From: Alitta virens
Lineage: Eukaryota > Annelida > Polychaeta > Phyllodocida > Nereididae
Length of the DNA stretch: 64,000 bases
Direction of reading: 5' to 3'
Assembly: GCA_932294295.1 (NCBI GenBank)
Contig: OW028575.1
Coordinates: 17,302,058 to 17,366,057 of the forward strand
Part shown: positions 36,547 through 49,291 of the stretch, in pieces
How the letters are laid out: every line of letters starts with the position of its first letter
Position numbering within the stretch: position 1 is the first letter of the stretch
The notes under the pieces: model-generated
What the model was told of the DNA's origin: nothing
The model's database searches: none
What the model saw: the letters and a program-made list of their open reading frames with translations, nothing else
Made by a program: the position numbers and the translations under genes

Positions 36547-36975
36547 TCTTAGGAGACTGAAGGACCTCATATCTGCAAAAGTAAGCTTAAATGCCACCTT
36601 TTCTGTGACCGAAAACCTGCCCTTCACTGTGCCACAGAGGCCAGGTAAAATTGTAATTTACATATGTTCACATGATACAGGATATATATTCATGTTGGAC
36701 TGTGGTCTTCTTCCCAAATGTGACCTAACTATCTAACCTGAAACATGCGTTGAACACTTCCATAATTTCCATTAGTTGTCACTTGAACAATTGCAATGGA
36801 TGCAAGTTCTATTTGAAGGTCTTCATGGTGAATCACACACCTATTCATATCTTTCTCACCTTGTGAAATTTCACAAAGGAGAATGTCAAGGTTTAAGATC
36901 AGACACAGTCCATCAGAAACTTACCATTTAGCCAAAGAAATATTGCGCTGGTTGAACATATACAGTAATACAGCT

Positions 36976-37262
36976 GAAGACCCGGGTTCAATCCGAGGCC
37001 CGGGCACTCTTCATGAGCTACATCCCAGCTGGATGTCATTCGGATGAGATGTTAAATTGGCGGTCGCTTCTACTCAGTGTCTATGCTGAGGCAAGTAAAA
37101 GATCCCACCCATGGGGTAAATGTGTATCATGGGTGGACTCTTCCGCTCTCTCACCTCATCAATTAACCCTCGATAGTGGCAAGAACTTGCCTAAGAGGGC
37201 TGCACATTCCATGTCTATCTATCTATCTATGATGTGCACTACACCTGATGCGCTATATACAC
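36976..37262 (+). mobile_element. tRNA-derived SINE (tail type 1)
   Basis: Box B GGGTTCAATCC near 36985, core CTCAGTGTCTATGCTGAGGC, then AAGTAAAAGATCCCACCC, and a (CTAT)n tail at 37215-37233. The tRNA head is 5' truncated relative to the copy at 38.5 kb. Confidence 0.8.
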
Positions 37263-38035
37263 AGTGGAAACCCACCGTAGGACCACTTGTCTGTTAGGAC
37301 CACCTCGAAATTACAACACTTTGGATTGTGGCTCAATCAAGACCAAGATAATGTCGTGCCAAGAATGGTCTTGGTGCATGGTGAAATTTTGCTCTTATTC
37401 TACAGATTTTGAAATCAGGTCTCGCAGGTCTTTGGAAGCCTGGAAACTGCCAACAAGAGCTGCACGTGACCACAAATATAGACCTTATAATTTTGAAAGT
37501 GAAGCCATGCCAGACTGCTGCAATTACATCAAGTAGAATATGAGATGTCTTCTAATTATTCCTTAATTTACATTGTTCCCTCAAAGGCACATGCTAATGG
37601 CTTCTCTATTTGAATTGCAAGTGCTGCCTATCCAAGAAGTGTTACAAGCAAATCGTTTCAGGCAAATTACTAATTTCCTGAAAGTTATAGCTGTGTGATA
37701 TGTTATGATAGAGCTGTAAGCTGTGTTGAATCTGCCAAACTAACTTACAATCTTTGAGTTGAATAACGGCTGTAAATGTAAGAACTGAAACATTTGACCA
37801 GCTGACTCACCAGCAGTTGAAAAGAACAGGACTATTAGATCTGTTTGTATCATTAACATTTGTACTCTTAGCCATTTGTAGCTAGCAGGCTCTACTTAAC
37901 AATGCTTAAAGCCATATTTATCCAGACCTGCGCATTCCTCTCTTCTGATATCTTTTGGGTGGCCCAACTTACCACTATACCGAAATGTCCGTTGTTAATG
38001 AAACATATGACCTCATTTGCTTTTAAAACTGCTTG
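37263..38035. other. Kinase intron 3; nothing recognised
   Basis: ACAGTGGAAACCCACC followed by two GGACCAC phrases at the start may be a TA-flanked MITE end. No gene. Confidence 0.3.
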
Positions 38036-38259
38036 TCATATGACTGACATGACAGCCACTGGAGTTTAGCTTCCAAGTCTCTGAGACAGTTTTGGATTAA
38101 AGGGGACAGATTTGGAAAGCTGTCTAGTTTAACAGCAGGCAGTGCAGGGTATCAATTTAGTAACTTGTATACATCACAGAAACACCTCTGTTAGCCATAC
38201 TCTGTGTTGTGATTGTTTCATTTTCTGAGAGTGGAGGTGATCGAGGCCACCTTTTACAG

Positions 38260-38436
38260 CCAAATTCATTGACTTGGAAATAAATCTCAAAGACTTGAAA
38301 GCTAAACTCCAGATGAATCCAGGACTCTCGTTGGTTGAGGGACTGTCTTGGCTAATGGGAGTCCTGGGTTCACATGACATCCACTGGAATTTAGCTTCCA
38401 AGTCTCTGAGATTTGTTTCCAAGTCGATGAATTTGG
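38260..38436. mobile_element. Palindromic MITE, best copy
   Basis: 53-bp terminal inverted repeats (38260-38312 and 38384-38436) with about six mismatches. Nested inside is a second inverted pair around CCAGGACTC. Partial relatives lie at 38036-38092 and 55918-55975. No protein. Confidence 0.85.
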
Positions 38437-38467
38437 CTGCATATTGTAATTAGGTTGTCAGATACAC

Positions 38468-38730
38468 TAGATAGATAGATCTGGAAAGTGCAACCCTCTA
38501 AGGCAAGTTCTTGCTGTTGATTGATGAGGTGAAAGAGAGGATTCCACCAATATTACACTTTGGGTGGGATCTTTTACTTGCCTCAGCATAGACACTGAGT
38601 GCAAGGGACCTCCAATTTAACTTCTCATTCAGCTGCGATGATGCTCATGCCCAGGCCTGGGATTGAACCCAGGTCCTTCAGAGGAGCAGGCGCTCAAGCG
38701 TTTTACCAGTAGACCACCCAACGTTCAAAT
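38468..38730 (-). mobile_element. tRNA-derived SINE, full-length
   Basis: Minus strand reads box A-like GGTGGTCTACTGGTAAAACG, box B GGGTTCAATCCC, core ACTCAGTGTCTATGCTGAGG, then AAGTAAAAGATCCCACCC, and ends in a (TCTA)n tail on the plus-left side. The best-preserved SINE in the window, transcribed by RNA polymerase III if active. Confidence 0.88.
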
Positions 38731-40634
38731 TCCTGATTGTGAAGTAGACGTGATTTGTTCATGAAACAGAGTTCCATTGTATTGCAAGCTTAACCTAAGA
38801 GGCTCCTCGAAGAGAACCCAGTCAGCTTATGCTGCCATCTTGACCGAATTCATCTTCACTTGCATGGCTTTTATAAGCCTGGGGCTCCAATAATCTGCTC
38901 ATATCCAGCTGTTTATTCAGTTGTCCCAGCCACACGAGGCACCGATGAGCCATTGACTTGCAGTGTTTGTCTGCATCTGGAGGAGCCCTCTTACACACTC
39001 ATTATGCCAATATGTTATTGCCAGAGGTGCCCACAACCAATCCTTCAACTATCTGACATTTGCTTTTTTAGCATTGCGCATCAGACCCTTGAAAATAGAG
39101 AGCAGTTAAGGACAACTCGACCTTGTGGGGTCAACATGGCATGTGTTGATTTTGGGTCTCAAAGAAAACAATGTTTTTGTAAAATTTTGGGAATTTGCCT
39201 CAATCAAATGTCGTCGCCTAATTCTACAAGTCAAGGGGCCAGGCCCGGCCAGGCCCTCGCAATAGGGATAGGGTTTGCATTGTATAATCGAAGTACATTT
39301 TCCATTCATACTTTCGTACCTTACAGTTTCATGCAATTGCGCCATATCCATATTTCACAAGTGCCTTCCATAGAGAAATAATCAAGCATAGTAGTAATCT
39401 AACACAGCATGGATTGAATAGTTTGCAGGGGGGTTCTTTTAAAAACCACTGCATGGGGACCATTGGGACAGTCAGGTCGGGGTGACTGCATAATTACAAA
39501 AATTATGTTGAATATCCTATATATTATCAAAATATGGTGAGAACCAAAAAACTTGAGAGGCACAGTTTGAGTGACCCTGACCTCAAGAAGAGAGGGTTTG
39601 ATGCTGTATTGCAGGGATAGGCTGTGTGTCACACCTTCAAGGCACTTGTTCCTTAAGTCATGTCTCCACAGTTATTTGAAATTGGTAAAAATTTAACTAG
39701 GCAATGCGTTTATAAATATGAGTTTCACTGGCTAAATGAAAACATCCAGAGAGTCAATTTGTCATCTTATGCATATTATGGCAAGTTTCAAATTATGATT
39801 GGGGTTGTTAAATCGTTGTATTACCTTACAGTCTCAACTAAATTGTTTTGTAATTGAGAAATTGTGCCAGAGGTATAAGTTATTTCATTGTTTTGACACA
39901 GTTTATTGAAAATGTAATCTTTGTAATTAAAAAAAGATTGAAAACTTATTGTTTAAATTTAATCGCTCAAAAAAATTCAAATGGTGTGCTTCAAGGTCCG
40001 ATAGGAGATCACTGGACTTATTATTGTCTTTATGTGAGTAACAAATTACAACTTCAATAATTTCATTGCAAAATAAAAGTACAAACACTCTTATTTTCAA
40101 TGTCCCAGTGGCCAACAGGTTGTGTCCCAATGTACCTCATACCTAGGGACAATTGGAACATTTTTAAGGTACACATATGAGACACATAATGACTATCTCA
40201 CTGAGTATCAAACTTGCTTAATTTTTGCTTCGTTTGCGAGATATTCAACCAAATGTCAAAAATGTCCCAAAGGGCTATCCGTCTGTCCTATCCATGGCAA
40301 CATTAAGTTGCATGGTCATGTTATGTCTTTTCTGAAGTAGTGATATCCATGATAAAAGCATATATTGAAAACTTACTTTAAATGGTAATTTAATTCCTGC
40401 TTAGATTCCATCTTTCTCCTTGACTTCTTATTGCCCATCCTTTGCTCATTTAATGGAGTCACGAGGGATTCACTTCTTACAATTGCCTCTGTCTTGATTG
40501 AACTTCATGAGTCTGCCAGTGGCAGGTAGTACAAGGACAAGTAAAATTTAAGAGCGCTGGTTGTACTCAGTGCTGTATTACAGTGATATGTGTAGGAGTG
40601 AAGAATATCCCTGCTTTAGGGAGTAAAATGTTTT
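38731..40634. other. Kinase intron 3; 173-codon open frame of unknown meaning
   Basis: A plus-strand frame runs 38860-39381 (173 codons, Cys-rich, no family recognised). Composition resembles random intron sequence and it overlaps an antisense frame. I would not call it a gene. Confidence 0.3.
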
Positions 40635-40895
40635 CATGATGGTGCACCTAAATGGTGGAATGAGCTGCCTATTACAGTCAAAGAAGCCACAAATGCAGAG
40701 ACTTTTAAACATATTTTAAAGACTTTCTTATTTAATAAATTTTAAACCAATTAATTTTCATTTATATATACACTGGATTTTATAGTGTACACTTTACATT
40801 TATTTTATTTATCTTTTATATTTATTGTTAAGCGCATCTGATAATGTATTATTCTAAGACAGCGCTATATAAATAAAGTATTTGTTATTTGTATT
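40635..40895 (+). pseudogene. 5'-truncated LINE 3' end (CR1/L2-like)
   Basis: Encodes the RT C-terminal motif DGAPKWWNELP, then KEATNAETFKHILKTFLFNKF and a stop at 40743-40745. A 3' UTR follows, ending GCGCTATATAAATAAAGTAT and a short TTTGTTATTTG tail. APK-x-WN-x-LP is typical of non-LTR retrotransposons. 5' truncation is normal for them. Confidence 0.85.
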
Positions 40896-41805
40896 TGTTG
40901 TTATGATCAGTCATCAGTGACACATATCCATATCTTTTCTATCTTTGAAAATGTGTATGCTTTATAATGACTCATATGACAGGCAGCAGCTGTCATAACC
41001 GTATAATACACCTTGAATTCTATAATGCTGACCCACATTCTAAGCTGAGAGTGTGCTGTTGCAAAATGAAGGCTTATCCCAGAACTTGATAAGCTGAATG
41101 GATTCCTAGATTCAGTGATCCATATCATCAGTTGGCAGAGCAGCTGCCTCCTAATGTAAAAAAGCCAGACATGTCAGGCCTTATATATAATTATGACAGC
41201 TGCTTCTGGCCCATGATGAGGCATCATCTTGATGTGATTACAGTATGAGTTAACATGGGACACATAGGAACATGACTCATCATGCCCACTTTTCAGTTCC
41301 AAAAAAGCAAAAGTGTTCACATATCACAGTAATGTACATCATGCAGCACTTCTGTAGGACTAATGCTGATAAAAATTGCTCAGTCTGCTTTTATCCTTTC
41401 AATTCCCTGGCATTAATCGCATCGGCTCGGTTTTGGCCCAGTGTCAGCCTAATTAGCCCCATATTGGCTCTGTTTGAATATCCCAATTTTGCCCATGCAA
41501 TGACAGATGTATTGTTTAGTGTTAAAATTCAAATTAGAACATTTTGGAAGAAAAGCAACATTTTGTGTGCAAAGAGGAAAACAAGGAATCAGCTACATAT
41601 AATGGTAAAAAATTCAGCCATTTAAAGTTTCGTTAGTTCGAGTTCGAAAATTTTTCCCTGTGAAAACTTAATAATTATAATGTGACGTGTTTTGATGTCA
41701 TCTTGAGTGAAAGCTGTCAAAAAGGAGCGCAATAACGGACTTGTTGCTACGTATGAACGTTTATAATTGACTATTAGGTACTATGTATGTGTGTTTTACT
41801 TTCAG

Positions 41806-41911
41806 CTCTGGTGGATTCCAAAATATGGGTGCTAGATCGGCGGGTCTTCCAGGCCATCATGATGAAAACGGGACTTCAAAGGCAAGAAGAAAACATGCGC
41901 TTCCTGCGAAG
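41806..41911 (+). CDS. PRKG: cGMP-dependent protein kinase, exon 4 (C-helix region after domain A)
   Basis: 106-bp exon between TTTTACTTTCAG| and |GTAAGC. It completes an Ala codon and reads ALVDSKIWVLDRRVFQAIM followed by MKTGLQRQEENMRFLR, ending with two bases of a codon. The W-x-L-DR-x-x-F-x-x-IM motif is the helical C-terminus of PKG domain A and leads into the linker to domain B. Nothing resembling domain B or the kinase domain was found in the remaining 22 kb, so the next exon lies beyond the window edge. All four exon joins keep frame, which supports one continuous gene. Confidence 0.94.
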
Positions 41912-44900
41912 GTAAGCTGGCACAGTTCATCACTGTTCATCACTGCATTTGCAACAGGAGGTCCTTTTAATGAACGTCCCTAAAGCCCTTAGTGCTTCCA
42001 GCTTAAGTGGATGTGCCTTGTCCTTGCTAGGCTGCCTATTCTTATGGCAGTGTCCTGCAGTTCACTTGATGAACACAAGACTCTATTGCTGGACAGCATT
42101 TTCGTGTCACACGGCCAAACATGGACAACCAATAATGCTGTCTGCAGTGTATACTTGCTCCAGGTGAATACGGTTTTCGCTGTTGCTGTGTTGCTCTGGC
42201 AGTACAGACAGCGCCAAGTACACTGGTCGTTTCACCATGGCAATAGATCTTGATAATTAACTGGAAACTGAGCTGCAGACGGAATTACCTTGGTACAATT
42301 AGTATGGCAGAATAGTATGCTCCAATTAGTATGCTACCTTGCTCCAGACATGCATCTATTTAATATACTGCAATTACGAAGAAATGTGTTTAATATAGAA
42401 TGTAATCGTGGGAGCATGGCATGATACTATATCTACGTAGCATATGGAATAGAATACATGATTGTTATTAGCCTAGTTATAATTGTTATCTTAGTAATTA
42501 ATATACAGCTTACAGTTATCACACTAGGTTGGTCCGTCATCGGCCAAATGTTGATTTGAAGTGGGGTGACATTGGGCCTTGGAGACTTGTTATCTGGACA
42601 TTAAGCCAAGCGCCGCATTAGCTGATTAACTACAGACCTTCATTATACTAAGATTACTCGTCAGACATGATACACTGGTAAGAATATCATAGGGGCCAAA
42701 ATTTGATGGTCATAACTGCAAAGTTGTCCTTACCCGATAGCATGCAAGATCGAGTTTACGTTGAACCGACGTTGGATGACGCCGAGGGAACGTCAAGCCG
42801 ATGTGACATGTTTTATGCATGGGTATTGAAGTGACGTTACGCATTGTAGTGGCTATTATGTATAATTTAACTGTAATATATATACAATCTGTAATCACAC
42901 ACATAAATGGTGTACTTGATATGATACACTGTTATTATTTACATAGTAATAATGTAATGATGTAGGCTTAATTCTATAAGCAAGGGACAAGTCAGTGTGT
43001 CTCCCACACCAAGTCAGCAGTATGAAAGACATCAGTATGATGTGACTCCTGAGCCATTATCAGTGAAGACAGATAAGGTATTGATGACAACCTGGCTGCT
43101 GTGTAGTTGGGAATCATGTTTGATGCGATATGACCGCCTTGTACCATGTAGGTTATGAGTTAGCCTGTGTTAGACCACCATGGAGTCTCAGTGATTTGGT
43201 TAGATCTCATCATCTTGCTGTTTGTTGTGTATAGCCAGCAGCAATGGTCTCATCTGCATGTGATGTGTACTATAACAGCTATGTGATTTCATTACATCTG
43301 GTTGGTTTCCTGGCAAAAGTAGCAAAGCCAGGAAGCCTTGCTTGTGAGTGTGTGCAGTCATATCTCTGCCTCTCACCTGCTAAACATAGTGAAGCCACGA
43401 GGCTTCTACATGTACAGAAGAACCCGCATGATTAGGAATCATGTTCTGTTACTTATATATATAGTGAGTAGGTATACTTGTGCAAACAGATATGCATATG
43501 GCCAAAATTACTGTTCTATCAGTATCATATTACACGTTTATGTCGTCATGAGAACCCGAACTGTAACTCCTACATATGGTGCAGCTGCTTTATAGAAAAG
43601 GTAACAGAATTGTTAACTAATTCCATGATAAACATAACTGCATAAAAATAGTTAAAAAAGTGAAAACGTTACAATATTAGCACATTTTAAATTAATTAAA
43701 TCTTCAATGTGAGAGTGTTTCGAGTTCTCAGAATTATGGTGACATGCCATGTTATAAATTAAAGGTGTTCCACAAGGCGTTCATTGTCCTTGTACCACAA
43801 TGCAGCTTGTGTAATCCCCTCGGTTATGATGCCAAGCGCCTTAGAGGAGCTCAGTGAGGAGGAACTTTCTTAAGACACTTGAGGAAATTACACCTAGAGG
43901 CACAGGATGTTCTTGAGTTCAGCAGTGTATGTGCCTGTATTTATCTCATCTTCTTTCTTAGACTTGTGTGTTATAAGCCCCTGAGCAGATGAGACAGTAC
44001 TGCCAATTAGTACATCTGAAATTACAATTGCATCAAGTCTGGAAGTGAAAGTTGATGAAATCACCACAATATTAGATAGTTGGCGGCATTTCAGGCGATA
44101 AAATGGGAGAAATGGGGTGAAAATTGCAACTTTGCGCTTGGATAATGATACAGTTTTTGTGCAGGTCTGCGTGTGATGGCACCATCAATCCCTGGATATT
44201 GGACTTGGGTGCCAATGTAGTGTACGAGAATCTCGACTTGATGGCCTCCTCTATTAACAGGCCACCTCATGAAATCGTATAGCCATAAAATTTCAGGCCA
44301 GTCTGCATATACTACTATTGTTGCATTTACTCTCAGTATTGGGTGATATTATCAGCTTTGGACCTGCAAGCAAGGATGGGTTCATGGAAGTACTCAAGTG
44401 GACATTAAATTGTTAAGTAGTTTATCTTTCATTTACAAGTTGTTAGAGGCAGATGTAATAATGGAATGATCTGGCTTGTTTTCTTCAAACCTGCGTCGCT
44501 GCGATAGTGCTTGAGATTCATAAATTGAATATGGAAAAAATGTATTACAAGTTAATAGTACGGCTGGTGCCTGAGTTCCTTTCACCTCGTCTGAATATGG
44601 TGCTAAAATACAAGGCCTTGGGATTGATAGCCTGGTCTTTGTGATCATTGTTGTTGGAATGAGGAGGTCTGGACTCATGGCCAAATTTCTCAGACCATGG
44701 AGTCACCAGTTCTGGTGGTTCAATGCTCGGACAGACGGGAAAAGACAGCTGCTCAGCTAGATGTCATGCAAACAAGCCTTGTTATAGCTGTCACTTGACT
44801 GCCAGGGGCAAGAGCACTGCTTCCCACTGCCATATCCCATCAACCTTTCTCCATATCAAACCTGGCTTAATTCATGCACAGTGTATACATGGTATAACAG

Positions 44901-45847
44901 CAGTCAGCAAGCAAATAACATCGTCTCTCAGGAATATAAAACCACAAAGTTTCAATCTAGTCCGTGATTTTACTGCTTATGGTCTCTGAACTGTCATTTT
45001 TGATGACCTTGCACATGGTCACTACTGCTGAATTTAATTCATAATCATGATAATCGCATGATCTTATGGTCACTACTACTAAATTAAATCATATTCGCGA
45101 CTTTCGTGACTTAGACACTTTCTATCAACATTCAGAAAAAATTCAATGGATTTCGTTGTGCATGATTTATCAGTTATACGACCGGGTGCCAGAGGCAGAT
45201 GTAGTGATGAGTTGTATGGCTTGGAGTCCACACAAGTTAAAATGTACCATTGGACTATGGGTAAGGGGTTTTTATTTCCCCCACCACAGACTCCCGAGTA
45301 CCAGCATGTGAACGACTTCCATTTGAGGTCCAGTTCATATAAAGAAGTTTTGTAAAGATTTACAGCTGCAGTCAAATATTACGACTTGGTGAATTTGTTA
45401 ATCTTTAGACCATCCAACCGCACCTTTGTGTCTTAATGCAATTTAATGGTTTATCACACACACATTTAGGATTGTGCGCTTTACATCATGGTCAACCGGG
45501 TCCCTACTTCTCTTAAACCAGCAGAATCCTATCTCAGTTCAGTGTGTTTCATGTCATTGAAGGGATTCACGTAATTCCTTATATAGCGTATAGTTTTTGT
45601 AGCGTGAGATATGGGTCTAAAATAGAGGTATTCACTAGCGCCACCAGTGAGCAAAATTGGAAATAAAAATAATTCCTGTCAGAAAATTGACTTTGCCTCT
45701 TTTGATATGTTTGAATGTAAAATCCTAAAAAATTCATGAAAATTTTAGATTTTTAAAATCTAAATCACACCCATAAATTCATCCAAAATCCCTCATTCGG
45801 CTGCAAATCAGAGATTTTATTTAGATCTTCATAAGAACTGCTCACTC
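41912..45847. other. Kinase intron 4, left part
   Basis: Contains members of the ACGTTGGCC repeat family (42535-42805). No exon for the second cyclic-nucleotide-binding domain found. Other open frames look random. Confidence 0.4.
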
Positions 45848-46055
45848 CAGGGTTGGGTTAATTGTTAAGGCATCCGCCAATTCCATATTGGTCAGCCCTG
45901 TTGAAGGTCCTGGGTTTATGCTGAGGCAAGTAACAGACCCCACCCATGGGGTAAATTTGACATGGTGTGGACTCCAAGCTTTATTGGCTCATCATTACAT
46001 TTGCCTCTCTGGCAGCTGGTCATATTAGCGGACTAAGCTTCAGGCCCAGTAAAAT
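45848..46055 (+). mobile_element. tRNA-derived SINE (tail type 2)
   Basis: Box A-like TGGGTTAATTGTTAAGGCA, core TTTATGCTGAGGCAAGTAAC with CCCCACCCATGGGGTAAA, then tail CTGGTCATATTAGCGGACTA. Same core as the 37/38-kb copies but a different 3' end. Confidence 0.75.
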
Positions 46056-47588
46056 TGAGACATTGGACAGAGTAATTGTGTGATGCTTTGCTTAGAGCAT
46101 TTAAACTTGGTTACTTCCATCAGTGAAGAACATACATGTAGCGAAGGGATCTGGTACTTACTTTTTACCCCAATTATGGGGGCAAATATTAACTTCTGTT
46201 TGGGTGATTGTATACTCTACTGGGTGTTACCATCATGTTCTCACACTTTAATGGCTGGTTTGAAGTAATTAACCATGATAGGGTAAAATGATGAGTTAGA
46301 TTAAGTTATAATATGGGTCATTCCACAGAAACGGGCATTTCAAGTGTATAAAAAATGAAATATTCAATCTTTCAAAAATCCATCAAAATGATCAATTTTT
46401 ATACATTTCAGTGTTTTAACATAACAACAAAACATTTTTCATCTTTTATATTAAAATTGGTTGGTCATGTGACTTGTTACGTCAGCCATTTCGGTAACAG
46501 GAAGGATAGTAACAGAATTTACATTTACAGGATTGACATTTAGGGAAACTTTATGCAATATCTGATGGGGAAATGCAGGAAATATTACTGAAGTTTCCAT
46601 TCCAATTTGTAATAAAGGAGTACTTTCAGAATTGCTTTGAAGCTATTTTCTGCATAACTGATTTTTAACTTGCATTCGTTGAGTTATATAAAATGAGGTG
46701 TGAGACATACCCTTTTTTTACTGCCTTTACAGCAAAAAAAAAAAAGCAAAAATATCAGTTATTACAGACTCCTGCAAAAATTTCTTGTGTGTAATTATAT
46801 CTTAACATTGGTCTACTCATCCCCATACCACATTCATATGATAAAAACAATTTTGCATGTATATGCTATAATCACATTTGAAAGTTGAGGGACAGGGGGG
46901 AGGGGGTGCACCGTTTCTGTGGAATCACTCATATAGTCAGTTTATTGTGGCTTTTTCAAAATGGGCCAACAATAATTGTTTAAGAATAATAATTAGTTAT
47001 GGTGTGATCAGTCAACATTCAGTAAATATATACTTTATTATTGCCTATGAAACATACCACTGCAGTTATGGAGAATGTCAGAAAGTATTTGCCTGGTCAT
47101 AAACGATACATGCAGATCTGTGTATCAAGGGAGATGTCTCAGGCAAATGGCAGTGTTCCAACCAAACATCTAAGACATGAAATGGGATGCCAGACACATT
47201 AATGGCAACTGATAGGACCAGTAACCTGGGCAAGCCTCTCACAAATTGCTGATTGACGTCAGCAAAGATTTGTACCAAGCTTGGTGTTATTGTAACTTGC
47301 CTGGTCACTCAGTGAAGATTGATTTCTGTCGGCGGAAAGCATTTATAGCCTGTGTTTTATTGTTATTTGTATCACCACCGACTTTAAATAACATTTTATC
47401 TTATCTTATCTTATAGAAAAATCCAGTGTTAAACGTTTCCTATACTAAAGCAGCCAAATATCATCATTCATTTACTGAAAATTTTACATTTCCATTACTA
47501 AAATCAAATGACCCTTTAACTTGTTTTGCTCTGTGAACAGTTTCTTTCTCTTTTTTTTTTTCACTTATATGTAATTGATTTAATATAT
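46056..47588. other. Kinase intron 4; nothing recognised
   Basis: Only a short (TTATC)n run near 47397-47413 just before the LTR element. Confidence 0.4.
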
Positions 47589-48207
47589 TGTTAGGTCCCT
47601 CAACAAAGATTACGAATTCAGAATTGAGTTCCTCTGTTTATTCAGTCCAAGTTGTTTGCATGGTTGTGCATACATTAGCATTCTGCAAATAACAGAAATA
47701 ACCCATTTATAGTAATCATATCACTATATCACCTTAACCCAATTATTTAATACAGTAGATTGTGTCATGTAAATAATTATCTCTCTATGCAAAGTACACC
47801 TCACAATATAAATCACCCAATCATTTACTCGTTACTAATACATACTAATTGCACATAATAGATTGCAATTGAATACACATGAATGTACAGCAGATATATA
47901 TATTGATTTAATATAAATAGTGTGTATAAAACCACTCACCCCTGGCAGAGTATGCATAGACAAGACCATCAAAACAATACAATGTTCTTCCTTCAGAATC
48001 TGAGAGCAGAAAACCCCTCTAACAGGTGGGATTGCAATCTCATGCAGTGGTCACACTTGATTGCACTTGGAGTTCAGCACTCCTAGTGCCAGCCACACTC
48101 ACAACATATATATCTATCTCCACCTAGTGCCCTGTATGTAAAACGAATACTGCCTCTCTATATATAACAACAATAATACCATACATATACTACTCACTAG
48201 GGTAACA
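47589..48207 (-). repeat. 3' LTR
   Basis: 619 bp, apparently identical to the 5' LTR. The AATAAA at 47637-47642 (minus strand), about 48 nt before the LTR end, is the likely polyadenylation signal of the element RNA. The sequence just inside it (CCAGGGGTGTA on the minus strand, 48208-48218) is the only polypurine-tract candidate and is a weak one. Confidence 0.95.
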
Positions 48208-48331
48208 TACACCCCTGGCTAAATGAATGGTGTCCTCACCATTTCGCCACCAAGATCAAGACAATTTAATATACAATTTTATATTTACACCAAAAAGGCT
48301 ATTTACAACTTGCGAACATGAAATTTAAGCA

Positions 48332-49291
48332 TTACACGTAGTATTCAGTTAGTAAACTGCTAGTAACATAATCACCACTTGTGTACCACTGTGGAGGTCT
48401 CCTATCTCTAACAGGTCTTCCACTGCTCTGTACATCACCACCTGGCTGAACAGCCTCTACATTTTCTACCGCTGGTTGCCTTTGTTGGGCTTCAGCATTT
48501 TGTACAACATCTGCATCCCCATTGTTTTCTACATTTTCAACACCATTTCCATCATTTTCTCCATCATTTTCAACAACATTTTCACCAACATTTTCACCAA
48601 CATTTTCAACAACATTTTCAACAACATTTTCAACAACATTTTCTTCATTACGCACACTAGTCCGCATTCTCCTGGCAGGCATATCAGAGTCAGACTCCGA
48701 TTCACTACCAGTGTCATTGTCACTTTCTTTTACATTTTCCTTTGCCTCACTTCTCAGTTTTACTCTTGGCGGAGGCTTTACCACAGGCTTGTCTTTACCC
48801 CATTCCTGACCAATGTTATTTATGGGTAAAAGAAGGTTTCTGTGTAACTTTCTTGTTCTACCTCTTTTGTCTTCTCTTCCAATTTCATACACAGGTATTT
48901 CATCATTTGGTTGTCGGATTACCACATGAATCTCCTCTTCCCACTTATTGTCAATTTTGTGCCTCCCTTGTACAAAATACATTTTCCTGACAAGTACTCT
49001 ATCACCTTCACTTAAACTCGCACCTCTGACCTTGCTATCATACCTGCCCTTGGACATGCTTTGCAAGTGTTCCACTTGCCTCCTTGCTCTACCATAGGCA
49101 TTCTCCAATCTTTCTTTTAATTCACCCACGTACTCAGAATAGGCCACTTCTTTGCCATCCTTACACAACCCAAAAGCCAAATCTACAGGTAACCGTGGAT
49201 TTCGACCAAACATAAGGAAGAATGGTGCATAGCCTGTACTGTCATTTTTAGTACAATTATACGCGTGAACGAGGCTAGCAACATGATCTTT
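48332..49291 (-). pseudogene. pol: Pol C-terminal part, downstream of the in-frame TAG (integrase C-terminal domain and acidic tail)
   Basis: Same frame as the upstream pol, separated only by the TAG. It begins with the end of the integrase catalytic core (KDHVASLVHAYN, then YAPFFLMFGRNPRLPVDLAF, typical of Ty3/gypsy integrases). An SH3-like C-terminal region follows (GDRVLVRK ... LHRNLLLP, the conserved end of the GPY/F module). Next comes an acidic Ser/Asp/Glu tract and about eight tandem ENV(V/G)/ENDG tetrapeptides, then a short basic segment (RPVRDRRPPQWY). There is no frameshift, so a single nonsense change is the simplest reading. Readthrough cannot be excluded. Confidence 0.85.
48529..48654 (-). 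repeat. 12-bp coding minisatellite in the pol tail
   Basis: Tandem units of CATTTTCAACAA (plus-strand sense) with small variants encode repeated ENVV, ENVG and ENDG on the minus strand. Unit length is a multiple of three, so copy number can change without breaking the frame. Confidence 0.85.

Noticed and set aside
38860..39381. 173-codon open frame as a nested gene
   Set aside because: No recognisable domain, antisense frame overlaps it, and chance frames of this size occur over tens of kb.
48208..48331. Possible env gene between pol and the 3' LTR
   Set aside because: Only about 124 bp separate the pol stop from the LTR; no coding room.
48476..48829. Plus-strand frames rich in FNN/FST repeats
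   Set aside because: Shadow of the tetrapeptide repeat in the pol tail on the minus strand.
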